Positions 45,583-52,722 of a stretch of DNA of 64,000 bases are shown one piece after another; within the stretch, counting starts at the first letter, position 1, and each line of letters starts with the position of its first letter. Origin of the DNA: Flavobacteriales bacterium. Its GTDB lineage: Bacteria; Bacteroidota; Bacteroidia; Flavobacteriales_F; PHOS-HE28. Where the stretch lies: positions 1 through 64,000 of the forward strand of contig JADJTW010000013.1 of assembly GCA_016710965.1 (NCBI GenBank), in the 5' to 3' direction. A program made the position numbers and the translations under genes. The notes beneath the pieces were generated by a model. That model made no database searches, was not told the origin of the DNA, and saw only the letters and a program-made list of their open reading frames with translations.

Positions 45583-46596
45583 ATGAAGGCCGCCTCCCCT
45601 TCGGTTGCCGTTGCTCAGTTGATGGAGCGGTTGTTCCAAGTGGAGGGGCCCGATGCCTTCAACGCGCTTGCGCTGGATCTATTTCGCCTCCATGCGATGC
45701 AGAACCCCGTCTATCGGGCCTTTCTGGGAGGGCTGCGCATCGCGGCTGACCAAGTGGATTCCGTCGATCGGATCCCCCACCTGCCCATCACCCTCTTCCG
45801 GCAGCACCGGGTGCTGTTGGAAGGACTTGAACCAGAGGTCACCTTCACCAGCAGCGGCACCACGGGCGCTGTCACCAGCAGCCACCATGTGCCCTGGCCG
45901 GACTTGTACGAGCGCTCGTTCATTACCTCATTCAAGGCCGTCTATGGCGATCCGCGTGCGTGGCGCATCCTGGCCTTGCTTCCCGCCTACCTGGAGCGAA
46001 GCGGCAGCTCATTGGTGTATATGGCCGAGAAGCTCATCCGGCTTTCAGGTGATCCGCTCAGCGGCACCTGCCTCTACCGGTATGATGAGCTGGCCGAAGT
46101 CCTACGACGATCGGAAACGGAAGGTCGCAAGACCCTGCTGCTCGGTGTCCCGTTCGCGTTGCTCGATCTGGCGGAGCAGCATCCGATGCCGTTGAAGCAC
46201 ACGTTGATCATGGAAACCGGCGGAATGAAGGGTCGTCGACCGGAGATCGTGCGCGAGGAGCTGCACCGCATCCTGAAGCAGGCGTTCGGTGTGCCAACGG
46301 TACACAGCGAGTACGGCATGACCGAACTCCTATCGCAGGCATGGAGTACCGGTGATGGCCTCTACCGCTGCCCGCCATGGATGCAGGTGCGCATCCGCGA
46401 TGTGAACGACCCTTTCGCATCGGTTCCGTTCGGGCGCACCGGTGGCATCGATGTCATCGACCTGTGCAACATCGCCAGCTGTCCGTTCATCAGCACGCAG
46501 GACCTGGGGCGAATGAACCCCGATGGTTCGTTCCAGGTGCTTGGGCGCTTCGACCGTAGCGATATACGCGGCTGCAACCTCTTGGTAGAGACCTAG
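45583..46596 (+). CDS. LuxE-like acyl-protein synthetase/acyl-activating protein
   Basis: A 337-residue protein of the LuxE/PaaK superfamily. IPHLPITLFRQHRVL and VTFTSSGTTGAVTSSHH are the Ser/Thr/Gly-rich AMP-binding loop; HTLIMETGGMKGRRPEIVRE and VHSEYGMTELLSQAWS are further adenylate-binding motifs; FISTQDLGRMNPDGSFQVLG, then RFDRSDIRGC, ends it. Similar genes occur in many non-luminous Bacteroidota and are thought to activate a fatty acid for a surface or secondary-metabolite path. There is no luxCDAB here, so luminescence is not implied. An internal Met at 45622 (MERLFQVEGPDAF) fits the family start better and would widen the divergent gap to 51 bp. Confidence 0.85.
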   Translation: MKAASPSVAVAQLMERLFQVEGPDAFNALALDLFRLHAMQNPVYRAFLGGLRIAADQVDSVDRIPHLPITLFRQHRVLLEGLEPEVTFTSSGTTGAVTSSHHVPWPDLYERSFITSFKAVYGDPRAWRILALLPAYLERSGSSLVYMAEKLIRLSGDPLSGTCLYRYDELAEVLRRSETEGRKTLLLGVPFALLDLAEQHPMPLKHTLIMETGGMKGRRPEIVREELHRILKQAFGVPTVHSEYGMTELLSQAWSTGDGLYRCPPWMQVRIRDVNDPFASVPFGRTGGIDVIDLCNIASCPFISTQDLGRMNPDGSFQVLGRFDRSDIRGCNLLVET

Positions 46597-47879
46597 CCGA
46601 CCCTCACGAGGAAGTAGTTCTTCTTCCCCCGTTGCAAAAGGATCAGCCCGCCGTTGAGCAAATCGGCGCTGGTGATGCTCGCCTCCTCGCCCACCTTGCG
46701 CTTGTTCACGCTGATGCTGTTCTCCTTCAGCGCGCGTTTGGCCTCGCCCCTGCTCGGCATGAAACCGGTGGCATCGCTCAGGAGCTCGGCGATCGGCAGG
46801 CCTGCATCGAGCTTTGCGCGGGGGATCTCGCCTTGCGGCACACCCTCGAAGATGTCCAGCAGCTGATCGCTCGTGAACGCACCCAAGGATTCCGTGGTCG
46901 CATTGCCGAAGAGGACATTGCTCGCCTCGATCGCGCTTTGCAAGGCGGCCTCGCCATGCGCACGCCGGGTAATATCGGCTGCTAGCAGCTTCTGCAAGGT
47001 GCCGGGCTTCGCAGCATGCTCGGTCTCTCGCGCCTCGATCTCCTCCCGCTCCCACGTGGTGAAGATCCGCGCGAAGCGCACCACATCGGCATCGCTCGCA
47101 TTCAACCAGAACTGGTAGAATTTGTAGGGAGAGGTACGCGCGGCATCGAGCCACACGTTGCCGCTCTCGCTCTTGCCGAATTTGCTTCCGTCGGCCTTGG
47201 TGAGCAGCGGTGTGGTGATCGCGAACGCCGGGTTGGCGGCCGCTTCATCGCCGCCCATGCGACGGATGAGCTCAGTGCCGGTGGTGATGTTGCCCCACTG
47301 GTCGCTGCCGCCCATCTGGAAGTTGCAGCCTTTGTTCTTCCACAGCCAGTAATAGTCATAGCCCTGCACCAGCTGGTAGCTGAACTCCGTGAAGCTCAGG
47401 CCGGTCTCCAGGCGGTTCTTCACGCTGTCCTTCGCCATCATGTAGTTCACGGTGAGGTGCTTGCCCACTTCGCGGATGAAGCGCAGGAACCCCATGCCCT
47501 GGAACCAGTCGTAGTTGTTCACCAGCTCGGCCGCGCGATCGCCGGTGAAATCGAGGAAGCGCTCGAGCTGCACTTGTATGCACGCCTGGTTGTGACGCAG
47601 CGCACCTTCATCGAGCAGGTTGCGCTCGGCGCTTTTGCCACTGGGGTCGCCCACCATGCCGGTGGCGCCGCCCACCAGCGCGATGGGCGTGTGGCCGCAA
47701 CGCTGGAAATGCACCAGGATCATGATCTGCACGAGGTTGCCCACATGCAGGCTGTCGGCCGTGGGGTCGAAGCCGATGTAGCCGCGCTGGGGTCCCTTGG
47801 CCAGTTGGTCTTCCGCGCCGGGCATGCTGTCGTGCAGCAGCCCGCGCCAGCGCAATTCCTCAATGAAGCTCTTCGCCAT
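46593..47879 (-). CDS. tyrS: Tyrosine--tRNA ligase
   Basis: Class I synthetase of 428 residues starting at MAKSFIEELRWRGLLHDSMP. The HIGH-type motif is ADSLHVGNLVQ, the Tyr-binding region YQLVQGYDYYWLWKNKGCNF, then QMGGSDQWGN, and the KMSKS-type motif GSKFGKSESGNVW. The C-terminal S4 RNA-binding domain (RGEAKRALKENSISVNKRKV) is complete. Longer ORF extension to 48323 is antisense to the epimerase. Its stop overlaps the convergent LuxE-like stop within CTAG. Confidence 0.97.
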   Translation of the reverse strand: MAKSFIEELRWRGLLHDSMPGAEDQLAKGPQRGYIGFDPTADSLHVGNLVQIMILVHFQRCGHTPIALVGGATGMVGDPSGKSAERNLLDEGALRHNQACIQVQLERFLDFTGDRAAELVNNYDWFQGMGFLRFIREVGKHLTVNYMMAKDSVKNRLETGLSFTEFSYQLVQGYDYYWLWKNKGCNFQMGGSDQWGNITTGTELIRRMGGDEAAANPAFAITTPLLTKADGSKFGKSESGNVWLDAARTSPYKFYQFWLNASDADVVRFARIFTTWEREEIEARETEHAAKPGTLQKLLAADITRRAHGEAALQSAIEASNVLFGNATTESLGAFTSDQLLDIFEGVPQGEIPRAKLDAGLPIAELLSDATGFMPSRGEAKRALKENSISVNKRKVGEEASITSADLLNGGLILLQRGKKNYFLVRVG

Positions 47880-47954
47880 GATGCGGTCGGTGCGCGAATG
47901 TAGCCGGAGCGCTCGTGCCCGCTGGTCTACCTTGCGCGCCCCGCCTTCGGCGGC

Positions 47955-48971
47955 ATGAAACACATGGACCTTGTTACCGGCGGCACGGGCATCGTAGGCG
48001 TGCATCTGCTGCTGGAGTTGCTGCAAGCCGACCGCAAGGTGCGGGCCTTGCATCGCGCTGGGTCCGATCGCACGATGGTGGAACGGGTCTTCCGCCATTA
48101 CGGCAAGGCGGACCTGGTCTCCAGGATCGAATGGGCAGAGGGCGACCTGCTGGATGTGACGGCCCTTGCCGATGCGATGCAGGGCATGGAGCATGTCTAC
48201 CATGCAGCGGCCGTGGTCTCCTTCGATCCCCGACGGGCGCGCGTGCTCCACAACGATAACGTGCATGGTACGGCCAACATCGTGAACGCGGCACTGGCGG
48301 CTGGGGCGAAGCGCCTGTGCCATGTGAGCAGCACAGCCGCCATCGGCTGGGCACCAGCGGGCGTGGAACGTGATGAGGCCCTGGCCTGGCAGGATGGCGC
48401 GGAGGTGAGCGATTACTCACGCAGCAAGCACTTGGCGGAATTGGAAGTGCAACGCGGGATCGCGGAAGGGCTCGACGCCGTGATCGTGAACCCCTGCGTG
48501 ATCATCGGTCCCGGCGCTCCGCACAAGAGCAGCATGGCGCTGGTGGAGCGCATGCAACGCCCCTTGCGCTTCCATCCGCCCGGCAGCAACGCCTTCGTTG
48601 ATGCCCGCGATGTAGCCGCGTGCATGGTCCAATTGATGGAGAAGGGCGGCAGCGGCGAACGTTACCTGCTCGTGGGCGAGAACGCGAGCTACGCGCGAGC
48701 CTTCGGCCTGCTCTCGACATCCTTCGGTATTGCGCCCGCGAAACGCACCGCCGCGCCGTGGATGCTCGATCTCGCCTGGCGCATCGAGTTCATGCGCACC
48801 TTCTTTCTTGGTGGCAACCCTTTGGTCACGCGCGGCACTGCGCACAGCGCCATCACCCTGCGCAGCTACAGCAATAAGAAGGTCGTTGAAGCGATCGGTT
48901 ACCGCTTCCGCTCGGTGGAAGAGATGGTGGCCAATGTGTCGGCCTTCGCCAACGGCTCCGGATCAGGTTGA
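47955..48971 (+). CDS. NAD-dependent epimerase/dehydratase; 3' end probably supplied by the adjacent island
   Basis: Extended SDR of 338 residues. LVTGGTGIVGVHLLLELLQA is the NAD(P) loop, and YSRSKHLAEL has the catalytic YxxxK; VSSTAAIGW supplies the Ser. Dihydroflavonol-4-reductase-like. The last ~38 residues (TLRSYSNKKVVEAIGYRFRS, then VEEMVANVSAFANGSG) recur, diverged, at 54338-54451 on the far side of the island. So either the present end is the imported one or the distant one is the original. The ORF itself is undamaged. It is divergent from tyrS. Confidence 0.92.
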   Translation: MKHMDLVTGGTGIVGVHLLLELLQADRKVRALHRAGSDRTMVERVFRHYGKADLVSRIEWAEGDLLDVTALADAMQGMEHVYHAAAVVSFDPRRARVLHNDNVHGTANIVNAALAAGAKRLCHVSSTAAIGWAPAGVERDEALAWQDGAEVSDYSRSKHLAELEVQRGIAEGLDAVIVNPCVIIGPGAPHKSSMALVERMQRPLRFHPPGSNAFVDARDVAACMVQLMEKGGSGERYLLVGENASYARAFGLLSTSFGIAPAKRTAAPWMLDLAWRIEFMRTFFLGGNPLVTRGTAHSAITLRSYSNKKVVEAIGYRFRSVEEMVANVSAFANGSGSG

Positions 48972-48994
48972 CGTTATCGACCATTCCTCGGTCT

Positions 48995-49070
48995 ACCTGT
49001 TTCCAGGTAGGCGCCTCGGACATTGATGCTTTAAAGCACCATTCCACCCAAAAAACACCTGGAAACAGGT
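48995..49070. repeat. 76-bp symmetric palindromic structure at the left island edge
   Basis: ACCTGTTTCCAGGT (48995-49008) is the exact reverse complement of ACCTGGAAACAGGT (49057-49070), and the perfect 12-bp palindrome TGCTTTAAAGCA (49027-49038) lies exactly at their midpoint, 49032.5. Each outer arm is also a small hairpin (ACCTG/CAGGT with loops TTTC or GAAA). It begins 24 bp after the epimerase stop. It could be a recombination or attachment site, or a bidirectional terminator; it has no U tract. The 165-bp gap 48972-49136 holds no gene. Confidence 0.75.
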
Positions 49071-49136
49071 ATTGCGGCGGCCCTTACCATGGTGCTTGCT
49101 TTACCACGGCGCCAGACCCAACTGCGCACTTCTCCA

Positions 49137-49859
49137 ATGGCCACCGAGAACCTCCCCGTGAACATCTTCAAGTTCGCCACCGTTCGCGCACCCAAGCGGA
49201 CGACAGAGAAAGCCCTGAAGCTGCTTCTCCATGCGTTCCCGCTCTTGATCTGTTCAACCTGCGGTACTGTTTGTCCCGTGCGAGTTCCTACCACCCCCCT
49301 CATAGATGCAGTCGTGTACACGGATTCGATCCTGCCATTTCAATTCGCAGCGCCGGCACAGGCACGATTCTTTCGCGCGGCATATGAATATCAATGTAAG
49401 GGAAGAAGCTATGTGTGGGCCGTCGAGAGGGATACTCTATGGAACGAGCCTTCGTTCTCCCTCGACGCCAATTGCAATGGCGAGATCACCGCTCGAGAAT
49501 TTCGGAGATCTGCGCCAGGCAAAGAATGCGGCCCACCCTACGGTCCCGACGATCCGTGCGGCTCTTTCTGCAGGATCGAAATAATCGATGAATGCGTTTC
49601 GGCGGACCGTATCAGCTACTTGTATCGCATCAATGAACATACCTGCGGCGAGTGGCGGGATACTTATTTCTTGGGGTTGTTCGACAAGGGAGTAGCGATC
49701 CAGGCGAGAGTTTGGCTCGTAGGCGATAGGCCGGTGGATGCTTCGCCTAGACAGGAGGAGTTCTTGGATTGGCTGCGCTCGATACGGGTACTTGACGATA
49801 TCGAGTGGAAAGCGGCCCGCAAGAGTTCTTCGAAGCTGCGCTGGCACGGGACCCGATGA
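49137..49859 (+). CDS. Secreted EF-hand-containing protein, likely lipoprotein, chimeric ends
   Basis: ATG 49137 begins MATENLPVNIFKFATVRAPK, which does not look like a signal peptide and resembles the N-terminus of a different, larger protein. Only after it comes a hydrophobic stretch, LLLHAFPLLICSTCGTVC, a plausible lipoprotein signal. The secreted part has FRAAYEYQCKGRSYVWAVER, an exact EF-hand loop DANCNGEITARE, and several Cys pairs. The final 20 residues overlap, in another frame, the orphan C-terminus gene at 49805, so the native end has probably been cut. The gene seems to be a junction product: foreign 5' end, lipoprotein body and truncated 3' end. Function unknown; by context it could be an immunity-type lipoprotein. 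Confidence 0.6.
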   Translation: MATENLPVNIFKFATVRAPKRTTEKALKLLLHAFPLLICSTCGTVCPVRVPTTPLIDAVVYTDSILPFQFAAPAQARFFRAAYEYQCKGRSYVWAVERDTLWNEPSFSLDANCNGEITAREFRRSAPGKECGPPYGPDDPCGSFCRIEIIDECVSADRISYLYRINEHTCGEWRDTYFLGLFDKGVAIQARVWLVGDRPVDASPRQEEFLDWLRSIRVLDDIEWKAARKSSSKLRWHGTR

Positions 49860-50245
49860 CCTACCTCTACTATCCTTACTTCTGGGCGCGCAAGCGCGAG
49901 TGGGTACACATCCTCAAGCGCAACGACAACGATCCGCTCTTCGAGAAGTTCCTGCAGGCAGGCGCTGCACGCGTGCTCGTGCCCGTACGGCCGGCCTATA
50001 CCAAGGCCATCCTCTTCTACCTGAGCAGCGGTGGCGAGGTATGGGAAGGAGAGGATGTGCCCAGCCCCGACGACCCGCTGTACGTGAGCATCGTGGACGA
50101 GATCAAGGAGGCCGATGGCCTCTTCGAGGGCGGTGAAGTGGAGGGCGAGCCCTGGGTCAGCAAAGTGCCCACGAGCCTGGTATATCTCACGCACGGGAAT
50201 ACGCCGAATGATCTCCCGGATTACAGTGAGGACCTGCCGCTCTGA
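49805..50245 (+). CDS. Orphan C-terminal fragment of a large protein, copy 1
   Basis: PQEFFEAALARDPMTYLYYP, then YFWARKREWVHILKRNDNDP, LFEKFLQAGAARVLVPVRPA and TKAILFYLSSGGEVWEGEDV make up a soluble alpha/beta domain of about 130 residues. The sequence starts mid-domain, and a nearly identical copy at 53736-54173 starts the same way after an in-frame stop, so both look like 3' remnants of a longer gene whose body is absent from the window. I do not recognise the family by name. It is followed 20 bp later by a patatin gene, as copy 2 is 14 bp before another patatin start. Confidence 0.6.
   Translation: MESGPQEFFEAALARDPMTYLYYPYFWARKREWVHILKRNDNDPLFEKFLQAGAARVLVPVRPAYTKAILFYLSSGGEVWEGEDVPSPDDPLYVSIVDEIKEADGLFEGGEVEGEPWVSKVPTSLVYLTHGNTPNDLPDYSEDLPL
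49846..50238 (+). repeat. Direct repeat, about 390 bp, near-identical to 53781-54164
   Basis: From GATGACCTACCTCTACTATC to the sequence coding LPDYSEDL the two copies differ at only about ten positions, mostly synonymous, while sequences just before and after are clearly different. Such a block is long enough for homologous recombination, and deletion between the copies would remove everything from 50.2 to 53.8 kb. Confidence 0.85.
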
Positions 50246-50265
50246 CAACCACCTTTCGTTTCCGC

Positions 50266-51773
50266 ATGTTAGAAGGACCTATTGACCTTGGCACCGTAAG
50301 CTATCTCACCTTCGAGGGTGGCGGGGGCAAGGGCTTGGTTTACGTTGGGGCGATCGCGGCGCTGGAGCACATGCTCAACCCGGACTTCAAGCCCCGTTTT
50401 CGAGACAGCTTCGGAGTAGACCTAGGGCAAGTACCTAGCGACCTTATGACTTTGACCGACCGTCCGCTCTACAACATCAACTTACATCCTTCTCAGCGGC
50501 CATTTGCCGGGGTTAGCGGGGCATCTGCTGGTGCCATCACCGCGCTATTTCTGGCCATGGGCATGAGCTCATTGGACATCGACGATGAGATCAATGCGGT
50601 CGAAGAAGATGGCTTACCGATTGGCAATCCTGCGAGCAAAGTACCTGCGTCCCGTTTCGAACAATTCTTTGATGACCCCTTGCCGTATTTGAACCTCACC
50701 GCTGACCCAATCCCGGGCGAGAAAAAGCATGAGAACACGTTTGCCGGAGATGACGCTCTCGCCTTCCTGATAGCCGAAGCCGCACGACAGGGCGCAACCG
50801 CTGAAATCGCCGATGCCCCCACATTATCGCAGATCACCCTCATCCGCCGCCTTCTATTCACGCAAGTGAGAAGGGAAGGAATTGATACCGACCATAAGCT
50901 CTATGTGCAGTCGTTGCTTGCAAACAGAGGATTATTCTCCCTGCGGAAAGTGCGTGCCTATTTCATCAACGTGATCCGCCGAAGGCCTGATCAACCGATT
51001 CGCCAACTGGTCCGCAACCTTCCCGGAAATCCCGGCTAACCCTGCCTCGCTTTCCTTTCGCCAATTCCTCAAGGTGACCGGAGTGGACCTCGTGGTCATG
51101 GGATCCAATTCCAGCCAGGGCAGTTCCCTACCGTTCTCGGCAGGTGCGACCCCAGATTTCCCTGTAGCGGAGGCGGTAATGCTCTCCATGAGCATTCCCG
51201 TCCTCTTCAAGCCCCTGTACATCGATACGGTCGTTCATTTCAATCCCAAGGACTTGCGTGTGAGACATCAACCCATATTACAAGGGCCTCTGGGTGGATG
51301 GCGGCATGCTCAACAATTACCCTAGACATGTTTTCAAGTACGTCAAGACCGTCGAAGGTTTGACATATCGCGATGATATTCGGATGGTACCGGTGGCAAT
51401 TCCATGGCGCTTGTTCAATGTACGGCAGGTCGACCTCCGCCCTCCAGCAGAACAAGTGCTCGGGTTCACGCTTTCATCGTTCGGGCCATCAGAAGTGCCT
51501 GATCCCTTCGTCAAGCGCGATGCGCTGGTGAGCCTGAGATACAGCGGGCGCTTGCTGGAGGCTATGTTGAAGGCATCAACCGAGAATCAAATGCAAGGGT
51601 TTGAGGATGAACTCATGACAATTGCCCTTGACCCAGGCGGCATGAGCGTGTTGGATTTCGCAGGGCCCGATCTGGATGAGCAGCGCGGGTATGCTGCTAA
51701 GGCCCAAGCCAAGAGAAACAGCACACGGGACGCCTTCGAACGAACTCGAAAGAGAGTCCACTTCTCGAAATGA
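50266..51773 (+). pseudogene. Patatin-like phospholipase, two frameshifts
   Basis: YLTFEGGGGKGLVYVGAIAA is the oxyanion-hole motif of patatins, FAGVSGASAGAITALFLAMG contains the nucleophile GxSxG (ASAG), and WVDGGMLNNYP has the catalytic Asp of DGG. All three catalytic elements are present, but the first part (to about 51035) and the last part are in different frames, with a middle piece (51040-51230, VTGVDLVVMGSNSSQG) in a third; the breaks are near 51035 and 51260-51290. Reassembled it is about 500 residues with an Arg/Lys-rich tail ending RKRVHFSK. No signal peptide. The TGA stop overlaps the ATG of the next gene. A membrane-damaging effector or a defence lipase are both possible. Confidence 0.75.
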
Positions 51774-52393
51774 AACACATCATGCCTAAGCCTTCCGCAC
51801 TCCTCTTTTGGACTATGTGCGGGGCCCTATTTGGTTGCCGTCCGCACTGTGAGCTGATCGAAATTCCTTGGGCCACCAGGATACCTTGCGGTATTTCACC
51901 GGAAGCGAATACGAGGTCTGCACCATCATCATGCCAGCTGATGGGCACTGGTTCATTCAACCCGGGATCCTTGAGTACGTCTTCAGTCCGAACGCTCGTC
52001 GTGGTGCGAGAAGTGTGGGACAGATTCTGGTGCCGGGGAGATCCAGGCACCAGGCCTGGGCCCTACGAGCACAACATGCATGACTACAGAGGTGAAGCAC
52101 AGACAACGGAACTAGATGACGGCTCGCAGTATACTAGGCGATTCGTCAAGCACATCTGCTCGCCTCTAGGAGGGTGGTTCGGCGTGTTCGAGTACGATGC
52201 GCTACTAGAAGGCGATACTATCTACAGGCAGGATTACCTGGCCATTCAAGAGATGCCCGAAAGGAAAATGTTAATAGACATTTCGGGGCGCTTCGGCACA
52301 AAGGCGGAACAGGAACAACTCCGTCAGGAAGCTTTTCAGATCATTGCCTCCCTCCAATGGTTGACTGCAACAAAGCCCGTAGGGTGTCACTGA
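51770..52393 (+). CDS. Lipoprotein translationally coupled to the patatin gene
   Basis: Start and patatin stop share ATGA (51770-51773). MKHIMPKPSALLFWTMCGAL, then FGCRPHCE, is a lipoprotein signal with Cys at the lipobox. The middle of the frame (about 51880-52000) reads poorly, whereas another frame gives DTLRYFTGSEYEVCTIIMPA followed by DGHWFIQPGILEYVFSPNAR, so two compensating indels are likely; the ends of the ORF (KHICSPLGGWFGVFEYDALL, IDISGRFGTKAEQEQLRQEA) read well. About 205 residues. A periplasm-facing lipoprotein next to a lipase is the usual layout of a lipase effector and its immunity protein, which is the basis of the inference. Confidence 0.6.
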   Translation: MKHIMPKPSALLFWTMCGALFGCRPHCELIEIPWATRIPCGISPEANTRSAPSSCQLMGTGSFNPGSLSTSSVRTLVVVREVWDRFWCRGDPGTRPGPYEHNMHDYRGEAQTTELDDGSQYTRRFVKHICSPLGGWFGVFEYDALLEGDTIYRQDYLAIQEMPERKMLIDISGRFGTKAEQEQLRQEAFQIIASLQWLTATKPVGCH

Positions 52394-52409
52394 GGTCAGC
52401 CTTTTAGCC

Positions 52410-52625
52410 TCGGCAGGGTCTCCTCCAAGCCTCCGCAGCGGTCGCGCTTGGTGTGTGCTCGTGCGCGAGGCAGTGGACCCTGCGGCTCGGGGTGGAGTTC
52501 GAATACCTTGGGCGGTGAAAATGGATGTGCGCGATGAACCAACAAAGCGTTCCCCTTAGCGAGCCGCAGGGTCGTCGTCAAAAGCACGACAGACCGCTGC
52601 GGAGGCTTGGAGGAGACCCTGCCGA
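52410..52625. repeat. 216-bp nested inverted-repeat element
   Basis: The outer arms are 34 bp and perfectly complementary: 52410-52443 starts TCGGCAGGGTCTCCTCCAAG and 52592-52625 is its exact reverse complement. An inner 13-bp pair, ACCCTGCGGCTCG (52477-52489) and CGAGCCGCAGGGT (52560-52572), nests symmetrically in it. The loop holds no convincing gene. The structure would fold as a long hairpin in RNA or a cruciform in DNA and resembles a small non-autonomous element. It interrupts the region between two lipoprotein genes; the stretch 52394-52624 contains nothing else recognisable. Confidence 0.8.
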
Positions 52626-52722
52626 GATGGAAGATCCTAAACGACTACTTGCTAAAGCAGATGCCAAACAGAAGTTGATTGATGCGGCGCGTGACAAGGT
52701 TTTCTATTGGGTTACCAAATGA
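52625..52722 (+). pseudogene. Probable C-terminal tail of a lost effector gene
   Basis: Just beyond the right arm of the inverted repeat a frame reads EMEDPKRLLAKADAKQKLID, then AARDKVFYWVTK and a stop at 52720-52722 that overlaps the next ATG as ATGA. The Lys/Ala/Arg-rich helix followed by an aromatic-basic end is similar in style to the patatin tail (KAQAKRNSTRDAFERTRKRV, HFSK), which overlaps its own lipoprotein gene the same way. I read it as the stub of a second effector cut by the inverted-repeat element. The evidence is positional and compositional only. Confidence 0.35.

Noticed and set aside
45583..46596. Bioluminescence locus
   Set aside because: A LuxE-like protein alone is common in non-luminous Bacteroidota and there are no luxCDAB genes.
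50266..51773. CBASS defence operon with a CapV-type patatin
   Set aside because: No cyclic-nucleotide synthase or accessory cap genes in the island; the lipoprotein partners point to another role.
52410..52625. Integron attC site
   Set aside because: The arms are perfectly complementary and lack the RYYYAAC/GTTRRRY core ends and the extrahelical bases of attC sites.
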